Shown: one piece after another, positions 22,511 to 35,300 of the stretch
Layout: every line of letters begins with the position of its first letter
Position numbering within the stretch: the first letter of the stretch is position 1
Assembly (NCBI GenBank): GCA_028023455.1
Contig: JAQFVV010012435.1
Coordinates: 1,180,001-1,244,000, forward strand
DNA: 64,000 nt
Direction of reading: 5' to 3'
DNA from: Epiperipatus broadwayi
Lineage: Eukaryota; Onychophora; Udeonychophora; Euonychophora; Peripatidae
Made by a program: the position numbers and the translations under genes
Notes under the pieces: model-generated
Databases searched by the model: none
What the model was told of the DNA's origin: nothing
What the model saw: the letters and a program-made list of their open reading frames with translations, nothing else

Positions 22511-25335
22511 TATTCTCATTATAAAAGTATACATGAAAAATAATTTAAAATTTCACATTAATAACAAAAAATGGCAGTAATTTCTGAGTCTTACTACTTA
22601 CACTTTTCATGGATTGAATCATAGTGAACTAGAAAAATTAATTTTTAAGAAGTGTGGTAAAAAACAATGAGGGAATATTAAAATAAAATTATATGATGCA
22701 TATTGTTTATGCTTAAATGGTTTATTTAAAAATAAGCATTAAGTAAATCACAAAAATTTGCAAAATTTTCATTTAGTTGACTACAATTACCATGGCTTTG
22801 TTTCTAATTTTCCTTTTGCTCAAGCAGATTTCCAGACGTTTGACGTGGTCACTTATAGCAATGGCAGACAATAGAGAAAAACATGGTTTTTTTCTATTTC
22901 CTATACAAAACAATTGCCACAGTTTTAAAACTTTTTCCATCAAACCAGTTTATATCGAACAAGAAAAATCCAGTTGAAAATTGTTTTTAGAGTTTAAAGA
23001 TTACTTTTACAATAGGATATAAAAGAATTACACACGAAATTCTCATTTTCATTTATCAAACTTTTTTAAAATAATGCAGCTTATATTATTTTAATTAAAT
23101 TTGATAATTAGTAAAAAAAAAAAAAATGCAAAAAGAAGAAAAACAACTTTAATTAGATTTTCAGCTCAGTATAATTACTAATATTTACAAATTTGATATG
23201 TTTTTCTATAATTCTTAACTGAAATTTTAACGATTGTAAACAAATTCTTAACTGAATTTTATATAATCAAAATTAAAACTAGTTAAATTCTAAATAAATT
23301 TTATAATTAATTAAAGCTAGTTATTCTAAATATTTATTAAACCTAAAACGAAACAAACAAAAAATTTAATATGCTATTTATGTATTGCTTTAATATTCAC
23401 ATACATTCATTCATTTATAGACAAATATTTTAATGTTTAATCCCAATATTTTTTTTTCAGTCTTTTTTAATGTAATCTTAATTATAAAAATGTCCAACCT
23501 TTCAAGGTTCATTAACTTTTATTTTTGCTGTCTATTAATTTGCCTCTTATAATTTTTTTAGTATGATTATTAGTTTTAAAATTGAATACTGTAATTACAT
23601 ACATATATGCTGATTCTAGAAATTGACCATTTCAATACATAACTATATAAAATCCTTATTTTCTCTGTTGTCTGATGGGTAAATATATGAATGTTTTTTC
23701 ATAAGACTGTCACGTATCAAATTCAGGAGGCATATTTTTCAACAGAAAAAATACTACTTGTTCCACCATTAAAACATAATTCTTTTTACAAAACATTTTA
23801 TACAAATGATGTAATTTGTTAAAGTAACCGATAAAAGAAATATATTACAAAAACGATGGCCGGCTACATTTCTGGATTCTAAAAAAAATATGCTATTGAA
23901 ATAAAAAATTTTGAAGAAAAAGCACTTGACAATACATGCGCTTCTAACTAGTACTCAATAGGTATAGTATTTAAATCACAAAAAAAATATTATTACAATA
24001 CATAAATTTATGTTTGAAATGTGATATTTAGTGAGGGGCAAAATATAGATGCTGTAGTCCCATATTTACATTTAGTTTTGGTTAATGTATCGTATAGTTC
24101 ATGCTAATTCCATCATTAATAGTTGGGTCAGCTAATTTAGAAGCTTAATTTGATTAAGAGCATTTTATTTGAAACAAGTAATTCCACAAAGCTAGCAATC
24201 AATTATGACAGCCTTTCAGGCCATCTATACTTCTCAAATTTATTTCTATATTAAATTTTTTTAATTTACATTAAATATTTGCAAAACTTAGTTAAAGCAA
24301 CCAATTAAAAAAAAAAGACAGCATTTACATAAACCGGGTACATCTGACATAACAATAAACGTTATGACTTACTCCGATTACATTTTCAGAAGGAATTCAC
24401 TCTATTCTGGAATTATCTATTGAAACTTAAGTTATCAATGGACATTAGATACTAGTAATATTCACATTTCCAGAACTACTTTAAAACTTATAGTCAACAA
24501 TTATCATAAAATACTGAAATTAATATAATTTCAGTAATATTGTTCAATCTATATAATTATACAACTGGTTTGATTTAAAAATCTTATTTTTTTTTGTATA
24601 GCAAGTTACTAGTTTAATGTATAATGTAATTAAAAATAACTTTCAAATGTATAAGTGCATTGGTTCTGGAGTTCTTATTGACTGAAGGCCATAAGTCAAA
24701 AAACAGTCTCCAGATATGGACATAATAGCAGCACTATATAGTGTTTATTAAACATTCAAGTTTACAATAGTTGACTTTAGAATGAAAAGAAGGTCCCCTA
24801 AAAATATTAATTTTATATATAGATGCATCATGACAAAAGGTTTAATCAATGCCTAAATATTTAACACAAATTTATTAGAAATTAAGGTCTTTAACATTTC
24901 TAGGAAGTATTAAAAGAATTTCAATTATATTTATTATCTAAAAATATGACCTTGTGGCGAAAAATATACTAGCCTGCTGGACCATAATTTAGTGTTCAAA
25001 TTTGGTCTTGTAAATGTTGAAATTTATTCATGACAAAAGACTTAGAAATTTTCTTCTAAATAGAAACTCATGGCCCACCTGGATAATTTTTCAATAGTAG
25101 TCAATTAAAGGGTATCTTGTTACTTTTAGCCAGAGAGTAAAGATTCCAAGTTAATCTAGATTGATTATACTGTAAAAATAAAAAAATTTTGCTATTACTG
25201 AAAATGAGAATTACATGGACATAAGATTACTTTTATTTTATATGAAATAAAATTTAAATTGTTCAACTATATATAGTTTACCCGTGCCTTACAAATTGAA
25301 GAACTTCTACATATTTGTGTATGTTGTTATATAAA
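22511..25335. other. AT-rich non-coding DNA
   Basis: The 66-codon frame at 22777-22977 has a hydrophobic start but no donor or conserved motif, and I do not call it. A weak family B-like segment may lie at 24400-24480. Otherwise nothing is seen. Confidence 0.5.
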
Positions 25336-25801
25336 ATAGAAAATCATTTAACGTTACAATACTAGCCAAAAAAAATTTTTTTTTACTAAAATTAAAGTGA
25401 AATTCAATGAGATACGAAGCAAAATAGCTTTCCCATCATTCACTTCAAAAACCAACTTCCTTTAATATCAAAGAATGTTTTCATTAGATTGATAATCTAA
25501 GATTTAAGAAAATTCATCATCAGATGTGTCTTTTAATATTAAAAAATAAAATAAAAAGAAGAGTAAAAGCAACAAATGATAAATTTTCTTGAATCTGAGG
25601 CCATCAATCTAATGAAGACACCCTTTGATGTTAAAGGAAGTTGATTTTGAAGTGAATGATGGGAAGGCTATTTTGTTTTGTATCTTGTAGAATTTCACTT
25701 GAAAAGGTTTATTTGTTAATAGATAAAACTATGGCTGTGGACGAATTTGAATAATTTTTTTTTTTGGCTATTATTGTAACGTTATATGATTTCCTATTTT
25801 A
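25336..25801. mobile_element. Foldback element, arms about 180-220 bp
   Basis: The left arm (about 25336-25518) pairs with the right arm (about 25578-25801). For example, AACGTTACAAT with ATTGTAACGTT, TTCCCATCATTCACTTCAAA with TTTGAAGTGAATGATGGGAA, and TTCATTAGATTGAT with ATCAATCTAATGAA. The loop is about 60 bp and A-rich. Mismatches are scattered and no frame is present. No target duplication could be fixed at the ends. Confidence 0.82.
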
Positions 25802-27075
25802 ATTATAATTACTAGTATAGTGGTAGGCAATATTTAATTTAGAGTATATAAATATATGCACACATGAAAAAGTATAATTTATCAAATTCTCAAATAGATT
25901 ATAGAAAAAAAAAGTTACTTTATCAAAAATAAAATAAAATAATTACTTTATCAAAAAGTAATTCTATATTATTATTAACAAATTTCAAAATTAAAGTATA
26001 ATCAATAGATACAGAAAATAATCAGCAATGAGATACTAAGAAACTATCATTCATAATCAATAAATATGAGATTATAACTGATTACAAATGATTATATGTT
26101 TATTTCCATAGGCAAGCTCAAAGGGAAAAAACTCCATATCTTTGAACTTGTCGCAAATGATACCAAAATGAAATATATATGTACACATTCCATTTATACA
26201 TGATAAATAAATTTAAGATATAATTTTTTGTGTTTAAAGCATCAAATTAGAAAATGATACAAACACTTAAATTGGTTGTTCTAATATATAACATTAAACA
26301 ACAGGACAACATATGTAATATTCTTTACTGTTACTTCACAATTTTATCAAAGGAGTTTTCAAAAATAAAGAAAGGCAAGAAAAAGCGCAGTTGTCTGTAT
26401 TTTGGTTATTCTATTTTCTGATATAAATAACTTTTTTCACATAGCAGTATTTAAGGCTGCCAATGGATACTGTAAATCTGTAGATAATAATGATATATAT
26501 ATGCAGTAATAATATATTGTAATTGAAATACATGTGAAATTAAGCAATGTACAAACTATTAACCCTGAATTGAAGAAATGAATATATATATGACTGACAT
26601 ACTCAAAAGTTGGTTAGTCCCTCCTTGTCAAGTTATTAGTTTATAATTATGAACATTGGATTTATTATTATTTTATATAAACAATATTTCTTTCATTAGG
26701 CTGCCACAATTATATAAAGTTCACCGGTAAACATGTCAACCAATTACTTAGGCACATAAATGATCACATATATTATTGAAACATAAGATCACAGAGAATC
26801 TTAGTGTCATGAAGATTTTAGAGTGGAAGTTAATAAAAATAATATTTAATTACTTAACCATTAAGATAATAATATAAATAATCAAATCATTTACTCCTCG
26901 GAACTTTAAAAGTTTAAATATCAAAAAATGCCAGAGCTGAGCATCTCAATCCATAGGGAGCTCCAGTCTATTGCTTTAAAAACACAATAGAATAACAATA
27001 ATTTATACATAGATTGACTATTTACAATTTAGTTTATAAATATTAAATAAAAAACTTATATAAATAAAATAACTT
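25802..27075. other. AT-rich non-coding DNA
   Basis: No gene or supported repeat is seen. Confidence 0.5.
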
Positions 27076-27195
27076 TGTCAAGTGTTGTTAGCCAAGACGT
27101 CAGCACAGACGCCTTGTAAGCAAGTAGTTCGTTGCAGATGGTTGTTGCGGGTTCGCCTCCCGGCCGATGCTATGACATATGAAAAAAACAAAAAC
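27076..27195 (+). mobile_element. tRNA-Gly-derived SINE copy 6
   Basis: It begins TGTCAAGTGTTGTTAGCC, with a decayed A-box (AGCCAAGACGTCAGC), an anticodon arm GCCTTGTAAGCAAG, a longer variable region containing GTTGCAGATGGTTG, B-box GGGTTCGCCTCCCGG and the ending CGATGCTATGACATATG plus A-rich tail. The variable-region insertion marks a subfamily shared with copies at 32554 and 52656. AAAACTTATAT occurs at 27051 and 27196, a possible duplication, but the left one is 14 bp away from the SINE start. Confidence 0.85.
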
Positions 27196-27206
27196 AAAAC
27201 TTATAT

Positions 27207-28415
27207 TTGGATATAATATTTATGATCAAAATATAAATAAGCATTTCAATGGAGAGTCAATCGTAATTAAAAAATATAAAGAATTCACATCTTACCCAAG
27301 ATTTTTAAAACAGAAAGTTTGTGAATACGCAGAAACGATATATTTATAAAAGTTAATGATGTAGAAATAGTTAAAATCTCCAGTGTCAGTCCACTTCAAC
27401 ATTAAAATATAATATATATTTCTTTTTCTCTTGATTTACTATAATACTTACCATGTTCCCACCAAAATAAGACTTAATCAGAAAATAAGACCCAGCATGA
27501 TTTTTCAGGATGCTAATAGTATGACCTATACCAAATATAACCCCTAGTTAAGATTATCAATCTGACAGATAATTTCATTCAACTGTTGAAACAAATGGTG
27601 GATGTATTGAATTCTAAATTAATGAATGTATAAACAAATATAAATGTAGATTTTTGTATTTGAATAAATGTTACTCAGAATTATTTGGCAGGCAGTTTCA
27701 TAATTAATCATTTTAATAAACTTGCAAATATAATTTTACTGTTCATTTATCAACGTACCTGCATTCAGTCTGATATAAGAATTCCTCTTTAATCTGGCCT
27801 CTAACCATATATATTGTAAGTAAATCAACATTGATATCCAAAAAAGCTGAAACTTATTATTAATGGTGACCTTAATTCACAAATCAGACAGCTTAATGTT
27901 TCATATATTATTTTTAATTAAATATTACTAATTTCAACAACACAGAAATAACTTGTAATATTCTCGTATAGAATGAGAATATTCTGTGATATGTTTATAA
28001 TCCTAAACATTATATATTTAATCAGTAGTAATTATATAGTAATATAGACTAAATGTAGGTTTTTGTAAATATAAAAAAAAGACATTCTTAGCAAATAAAC
28101 CCTAAACCATCTTTTGGAGCAAAAATTAATATACACTTGGATCTTGTTTTATGCGAATTTTTTAATGCGATTTTGAAGTTATGCGATTCGTGTTTCTTCT
28201 TAATATCTTTCATATTTCACTATATTTATTAGATATCAAGAAATTTAAATTATTAATAACTTATTTTGACTTGAAATACTTTTTTTTTTCAAAAATATAA
28301 CGTTATATTAGCAGCTAACGTGAATATGGCCTGAAGCTGTATTTAGAATATTAGCTTCTATGTAAATAACCTACTTATACTAATGAGTAAATAATAATAA
28401 TATTTATATTTACAT
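27207..28415. other. AT-rich non-coding DNA
   Basis: No gene is seen. A short segment with GCGATT words near 28150-28190 resembles 32110-32280 on the other side of the LINE, but the similarity is low in complexity. Confidence 0.45.
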
Positions 28416-28426
28416 ATAAAAACATC

Positions 28427-31400
28427 AAAGGGTTTCCTTTCAGTTCCTCTTGGAGGCCTTAAAGGAACTGAGCAGGGCAAATTCCTAATGTCCACTCCAT
28501 ACGTTATTGTCGTTGCAGCTGTTATTACTATGCGATTATTCATATAGTATACGAACATGGATGGGCTGCTCACCAACATGCATTAGCCAGTGTGGTGAGT
28601 TTATTGGCTTTTTACCTCTGAGTTTAAGATCAAGAAACACCATGGTCTTTCTTCTCGGTGCCTGATAAGGCAGAATGAATGTTTGTGTAAATGATAAAAT
28701 ATTTTTCCAATACATATATACAATTATGACAGACAAAAATAAAGCATGGCCCTTATTCCCAGGAGGCTGTAAAGTCATCAACCAAGGCAGCGGTTGGTGG
28801 CCGAAGGCGGAGGGCGCTAAGAATCCCCTGATTGCAGACCCAGGCTGCCATTTGGTGACAACTTTTTATTTAAGTACTTACAACTGCAGATCACTTTCAA
28901 GTGAAGGAAGATTGCAAGAATTAGAAGAAGAATTGTCTTATATTAAATGGGACATTATTGGACTTTGTGAAGTTAGAAGAAAAGGTGAAGAAACAATTGA
29001 TTTAAAAAGTGGACATATACTCTATTATAAAGGCACACATATTGGAAATACAAGTGGAGTAGGATTCATTATAAATAAAAAGTGGAAGAACAATATTGTG
29101 GAGATTGATGGTGTATCGGACAGAGTGGCAAGATTAGTTATACAACTTAATAGCAGATACCAAATGCAGATAATTCACGTTTATGCCCCAACAAGTTCTC
29201 ATAGTGATGAAGTAGTAGAAGATTTTTATATGGATGTACAAAAGGCTTTTGATCAGAGTAAACAACATTTTAAAATTGTTATGGGAGACTTTAATGCTAG
29301 AATTGGTAGACAAATGAAAGATGAAATTGCTGTAGGTAATTTTGGTTATGGTAATAGAAATGAGAGAGGACATAGACTTGTGGAGTTTGCAGAAAAAGAA
29401 AAACTTTATATTATGAATTCATTTTTTGAGAAAAATGTTAAAAGGAAATGGACATGGAAGCATCCAAATGAAGGTACAGCAGAATTGGATTATATTTTGA
29501 CTAACAGAAAATACATATTTCAAGATTGTAATGTTCTTAATAAATTTAACACAGGAAGTGATCATCGATTAGTAAGGTGTAAGTTACGTGTTAATGTAAA
29601 ACTAGAGAGACAAAAATTATTAAGAAAAACAATATTTACAGTTGATATTCCTAATCTTCAGAAACATTCTAATGAATTTAAATTGGAACTTACAAATAGG
29701 TTTCAAGTGTTAGGAGATTTTGAACATGATTCAGATTTGAATGAAATTAATATGAAAATAACTGATACACTTTTAAAAACTGCAACAAACATAGCTGGTA
29801 CAAAAAAGCAGCAATTGACTAATAAAATTTCTACTGAGACTAGAGAATTTATGAAGAAAAGAAGGAATATGAAGATATACAAAAATGATGTATTAAAAAG
29901 AATTGAATATCTCGAATTTTGTAAAATGGTACGGAAAAGAGTTGAAAATGATATAAGAAAGTATAACTGTGAAATAGCAAGGAAAGCTGTAGAAGAAAAT
30001 AAAAGTCTCAAAAATGTTAAACAACATTTTGGTATTGGTAGGAAATTTATATCTGCAATAAGAAAAAAAGATGGAATTATTACTAAAAAGAGAGATGACA
30101 TCATGAAATTGGTAGAAGATTTTTATCAAGAATTATATAGTAATAAAGAACAAGTACCTCCTATATCTATTACATCTTCCGAATTGCCCAGAATTTTAAA
30201 TGAAGAAGTGAGACATGCAATTAAGTGTATGAAGAAAGGAAAGGCTCCAGGAAATGATGGAATTATAATTGATATATTAAAAGAAGCAGGTGAAGAAATA
30301 GAAACAATTTTAGCAAAGTTATATACCAAATGTCTAAATGATAAAGATGTACCGGAAGATTGCAGTAATAATATTAATATTTAAAAAAGGGGATAAAGAA
30401 GATATTAGAAATTACAGACTTATCACCCTTTTATCAGTTTTATATAAAATTTTTACCAAGATAATTACAACTCATCTACAGAGAACTTTGGATTTCCACC
30501 AACCAAGAGAACAAGCTGGATTTAAAAGTGGTTTTAGTACAATAGATCATATCCAGGTATTGAGAGAAGTCATAGAAAGGACAAACGAATATGAGTTGTC
30601 ATTATGTTTTGGATTTGTAGATTATGAAAAGGCATTCGATTCTATACACATTTCTTCAGTGATTAAAGCATTGGATCATCAAGGTATAGATCCAGGATAT
30701 TGTCATATTTTAAAGAATATTTATAAAAATGCAACAGCAACAATTAGATTACATAATGATACTGGAAAAATCAACATTGAGAAAGGTGTAAGACAAGGTG
30801 ACTCCATATCTCCAAAACTCTTTACAGCAGTGCTGCAAGAAGTATTTTGTGGATTAAAATGGGAAACTAAAGGAGTGAAAGTAAATGGAGAGTATTTAAG
30901 TCATTTAGATTTCGCAGATGATGTAGTTGTTTTTGCAAATAATGCTTCAGAGCTGCAGGAAATGTTGCAGGAGTTAGCAGATGAAAGTAGAAAAGTAGGA
31001 CTAAAGATAAATGTTAAAAAGACTAAAGTAATGTTTAATCGATTTGCTCAAAATATGAAAATAAAGATTGATTATGAAGAATTAGAAGAAGTTACCAGTT
31101 ACAAATACCTTGGTCAGATTATTAATACAGATGGAAACATAATGGAGGAAATTAATCATAGAATTAAACTTGGTTGGAGTGCTTTTGGTAGAAATAACTT
31201 GATACTAAAAGGAAATATGCCTATGTGTTTGAAAAGGATGGTTTTTAACAAATGTGTTTTACCAGTTCTTACTTATGGATCTGAGACTTGGACACTTAAT
31301 AGAAGAGCAATACAGAGACTTCAGACCACTCAAAGGAGTATGGAGAGATGTATGTTGGGAGTAACAAGAAGAGATCGAAAACGCAATGTATGGGTAAGAC

Positions 31401-31686
31401 AACAAACAGGTGTTACTGACCTTATTGAAAAAATTAAAAGATTGAAATGGAGTTGGGCTGGACATATTGCTAGAAGAGATGATAATAGATGGACAATTGA
31501 AAGTTTAAACTGGATTCCAAGAGATTGTAAAAGACCCAGAAAGAGACCACATGTGAGATGGATGGATGAAATAAGAAAATGTGCAGGGGTGTTGTGGAGA
31601 AGAGAAGCTAAAGATCGGAGAAGATGGATTAAAATTGGAGAGACCTTCATCCTGCAGTGGATTGATAATGGTTGATGATGATGATG
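28427..31686 (+). mobile_element. Full-length RTE-like LINE (copy 2)
   Basis: An 11-bp duplication, ATAAAAACATC, occurs at 28416-28426 and 31687-31697. It defines an element of about 3.26 kb, the usual size of RTE-type LINEs. It contains about 250 bp of GC-richer 5' untranslated region, one long reading frame with endonuclease and reverse transcriptase, and a GAT-repeat tail directly after the stop codon. There is no separate ORF1 or gag-like gene, again as in RTE elements. Flank similarity and high identity to copies 1 and 3 show recent activity of the family. Confidence 0.93.
28675..31675 (+). pseudogene. RTE-like endonuclease/reverse transcriptase polyprotein, one frameshift
   Basis: The first frame (28675-30384) carries an exonuclease-endonuclease-phosphatase domain. 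Visible are TYNCRSL (about residue 68), LCEVRRKGE (97), HVYAPT (168), MGDFNARIG (203), ELDYILTN (270) and SDHRLVRC (295), so the expected catalytic residues are present. The second frame (open to 31675) carries the reverse transcriptase. Numbered from its first Met at 30338, it has FVDYEKAFDS (93-102), GVRQGDSISPKLF (150-162), FADDVVVFA (192-200), and a C-terminal region with GSETWTLNRRAIQRLQ and GHIARRDDNRW. The two frames are separated only by an 8-bp deletion near 30360. Copies 1 and 3 keep the missing bases, so the ancestor had one continuous frame. I saw no other inactivating change. The first Met could also be an internal ATG at about residue 18. It acts, by family knowledge, in target-primed reverse transcription. 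Confidence 0.9.
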
Positions 31687-31697
31687 ATAAAAACATC

Positions 31698-32540
31698 GCA
31701 ATAGTCACAAATTTTAAACTTTTAAAACGTATTTTGTAATTATAACAGAAATAAATAATTTTTTAGATTTTTAAAATAAATAATAACGAAGATTTTATAA
31801 ACTGGAAATAATCTTTCTAATGATAATCTATAATCATTTTGTTTTGAGTACAATCTCATTTTTTTAATATACAAACAAAAAAACCATGAACACAACTCAA
31901 GACTGAAAGTGGCGCTAGTTGTATGTCACATGATGAATCTGATTTCTTAACATTTCACAAATGGACGCATATTGTCAAATAGCCAAACAACCACTAATGA
32001 TTAAAATATGTATGAAAAAATGTAAAATTAAATACTGTAGTTAATAAAAAAAAGTTTGTCTTATATTATTTTTTTTCAAATATTTGAAATTTTTTATTAG
32101 TCATACTTTATTTCATTATTTTTTTAATGCGAATTTTAAAGTAATTTTTCCTTCTTGCTTTGCTTTTATGCGATTTCTGAAAATTACAACCCCCTATCCC
32201 CATTTTTCAAGGTAAGTTAAGTCTATTTTTGTGTGATTTCTTTTGTGCGCATTTTCTGAGGAACCTATCTACTGCATAAAACGAGACACAGGTGTAGTCT
32301 CAATGTTCAATTGATGTAAAGATTATTTGTAATGATAAGTCCATATTTTAATAGCAGATAGTTAGCAAAATTTCTGGCTAATTTAATTGCTTATATGTAT
32401 TTATTTAAACTTTCAGTTCTAAAAAGATTTGGAGGTGAATGATTTGATTAAACATCTAGTAATGTGGAGAAAATAGTGTTCACAAAGTGATCTGAAAATT
32501 TCTCTAGCAAAATTGTCATTTTAAGATATATGCATACTAA
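31698..32540. other. AT-rich non-coding DNA
   Basis: No gene or repeat boundary can be supported. Confidence 0.45.
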
Positions 32541-32553
32541 TAATGGTAGTAAT

Positions 32554-32668
32554 CGTCAAATGTTGTTAGCTGAGAGGTCAGCGCAATTGCCTTGCAAGCA
32601 AGCAGTTGGTTGCAGATGGTTGTTGCGGGTTTGCCTCCTGGCAGATGCTATGACATATGGAAAAAAAA
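32554..32668 (+). mobile_element. tRNA-Gly-derived SINE copy 7
   Basis: It starts CGTCAAATGTTGTTAGC, with A-box AGCTGAGAGGTCAGC, anticodon arm TTGCCTTGCAAGCAAG, the GTTGCAGATGGTTG insertion, B-box GGGTTTGCCTCC and the ending AGATGCTATGACATATGG with an A-tail. A perfect 13-bp duplication, TAATGGTAGTAAT, lies at 32541-32553 and 32669-32681. It is the same subfamily as 27076 and 52656. Confidence 0.93.
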
Positions 32669-32681
32669 TAATGGTAGTAAT

Positions 32682-35300
32682 AAACTTAAGAGTGTAAACT
32701 TGCAATGAGATCATGGCTTAATGGCCATTAACTTCTTTTAACATTCCAATTCACAACTTCAAATGCAAATGCGTCTCTAATTGATAGGTATTTATAAAAG
32801 CAAAAATAAAAAAAAGATACTGTTTTCTGTTTGTACAAATATAAATATATTATATTAAGTTTTAAAAATTTTAACTAATTTAAAATAATCATAGGATAAG
32901 ATGTCAAATGAAAACAAAAGAAATGAAGACAATAATTATTTCTCCGATTAATTTTACAATTAAAAATTAATGTATTTTATATAATATGGAACATTTTTTA
33001 AATGTTTAAAAAAAATAATAATATATAATAATTTCATGTATATTCTTATTATATATCTCATTTTATTATTATGTATAATAAAGTCATTAAATTTAATTAT
33101 CATTATTAATTAAGACAGAATGTTTTCAATATATACAGTAAAAACATTGCAACATATATATATATATACGTATGCACTTACATTATTAATACATGGGAAT
33201 TTAAAATCTAAAATAGTTAATAGAAGTATTGGATATCTTACAATAATCAAACACAGACATAATTATCAGTACAATAATTTTTTAAATCTGCTTTTATTAT
33301 ATTTCTGAATTTTTAAAAATATTTTAAGTGCCATAGGTTAAAAAACATTTTTTAAAAAAAATTTCTAAGATCTTATTTAGTATATAAAAAAAGACTCATT
33401 TTCAAAAATAGTTAATTAAATATTTACTTAGCATCAAATCAAAAATTATCACACACACTGTCAATCTTCTGATATTATCTTTTGTCCCTTTAATTCAATA
33501 AAATCTTTAAGAGATTTTAAATATATGTTTGAAAACAGAACTTTTTTTAAAATACTGCACTTGTATCTAATGACTATACAGCAAACTTTTAATACATTGC
33601 TTCCATATTCTTTCTTTGCCCCAAAATTAGTGTTACAAAAAAATATTTTTATGAATCCGAATGCATTTACCATTCCTAAATCATGGTTTTCTATTTGGAA
33701 ATATTTTTTTTAAATGGTATTTTATTTTTATGCATATATATATACATACATGCATCATAGTTTGTTTATTATTGAATAATGTTCTGGTAATTAAATTTTA
33801 TAAATTCTAATTATAAATTATATATTAACCATTCAAGCAGTAGATGCGATTAAAAAAATATTCTTTTTTTTTTTTACAAAAAGCATTTTTGAATGTATTT
33901 GAAAATAAACATTCAGACCTAATTTTTTAGTGTATTAATTAAATTAAATGCGATTATTTAATATATTTTTATAATTATATCTTTCAATAAAATAGATGGT
34001 AAAAATATTCATATTTTAAAATATTTTCATAAAAAATAAATTTTGAATATTTGCTATTTTTTTATTATAAATTAAATAATTATCGCTACATTTAATATGT
34101 ACAATGAATAATTGATAATAACTTTAATTAATATTAACTTACATTTTGTCATATTGTGAAAAAATAACAAAATAAATCAGATGACTATCAGAAAATCGTA
34201 ATATCTACTAAAAATTAGACATGACTGAAAATTTTGTTTTGTGTGACTTCATCTTTTGATGAAAGATATTAATAAACAAATATATAAATTACAAATGAAA
34301 TGACTGTTAATAGAAATAAATGCTATCAGAGCATTACTTCAACTAAAATGTATTTAAAATAATTTCACAGTCAGTAGGATTTTAGAAAAAAAAACACATA
34401 CAAAATAATTTTACAAAAATATTTTTTATATTATGGGTAATAAATTTTTTATGTTTAGCATTTTATTTTGAAACTGCCACATATTACAAATACCTTTTTT
34501 CCAGATGCTTTATTTTTTTTCCAAATGACTAAAATGAAAATATTATTAGAAATCAAGTATATTGCACCTAATTATTATTTAATATTAATCTACATTTTAA
34601 AAATAATTATTGTAATATTAAAATTATATATATGCTCGAAAATAATCAATGTCAAATGTTTATACTTGTAAAATCTGAGTTGTACTTTACATGCATTTCG
34701 ATGAAAATCTTTAAATTATTATCTATAATTTTGAAGTGTCCTTTTCTATTTATTGTTTATTTTCTCCAATTCCTTGAAAAATGATAGCTCAAGATTTCAT
34801 TATAGTGACATATTAACGCTGATTTTTAATCATAAGTAATTATTTTATTATTAAAATTGTAAATATATTGTAAATATATATGTGCACACATATTTTGTGA
34901 ATTATTGTTGAGAAAAATTGGTGATAAAATACTAGACACATCTCAAAAATAACCCCAAATTCACAACTAAATTATAGTAAATTTACTAAAGGTGGCCGCA
35001 ATAGGCATGTGTTTTGGATCACATTGCCAATGATTATGATATAAACTATAAAATTAAATTCTTTTTTTTCATTTCTTGAGTCGTGATTAGACGAATCAAT
35101 AGATATTGAGACAGTCTCACTATACTCAATTTGAAATTATATCAACAAAACATAACCTTACTTTTTCTCTTACATTTAACAGATGCTTTCAAGAGCAATT
35201 CTTTTCATTTTATTCCAAAGCTATTTATTACCATTTTGAAAAACAATGGATACGATGAGATAAATTATACTACAATAGTTTTTGGCTTGTGGTTTTGGTC
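32682..35300. other. AT-rich non-coding DNA
   Basis: Very AT-rich, with short low-complexity frames on both strands (for example 33120-33308, 33461-33673 and 34468-34671) that overlap each other and have no motifs. No gene is seen. Confidence 0.55.

Noticed and set aside
22777-22977. Signal-peptide-like 66-codon frame
   Set aside because: Hydrophobic start only; no donor site, promoter or downstream exon, and the rest of the frame is unremarkable.
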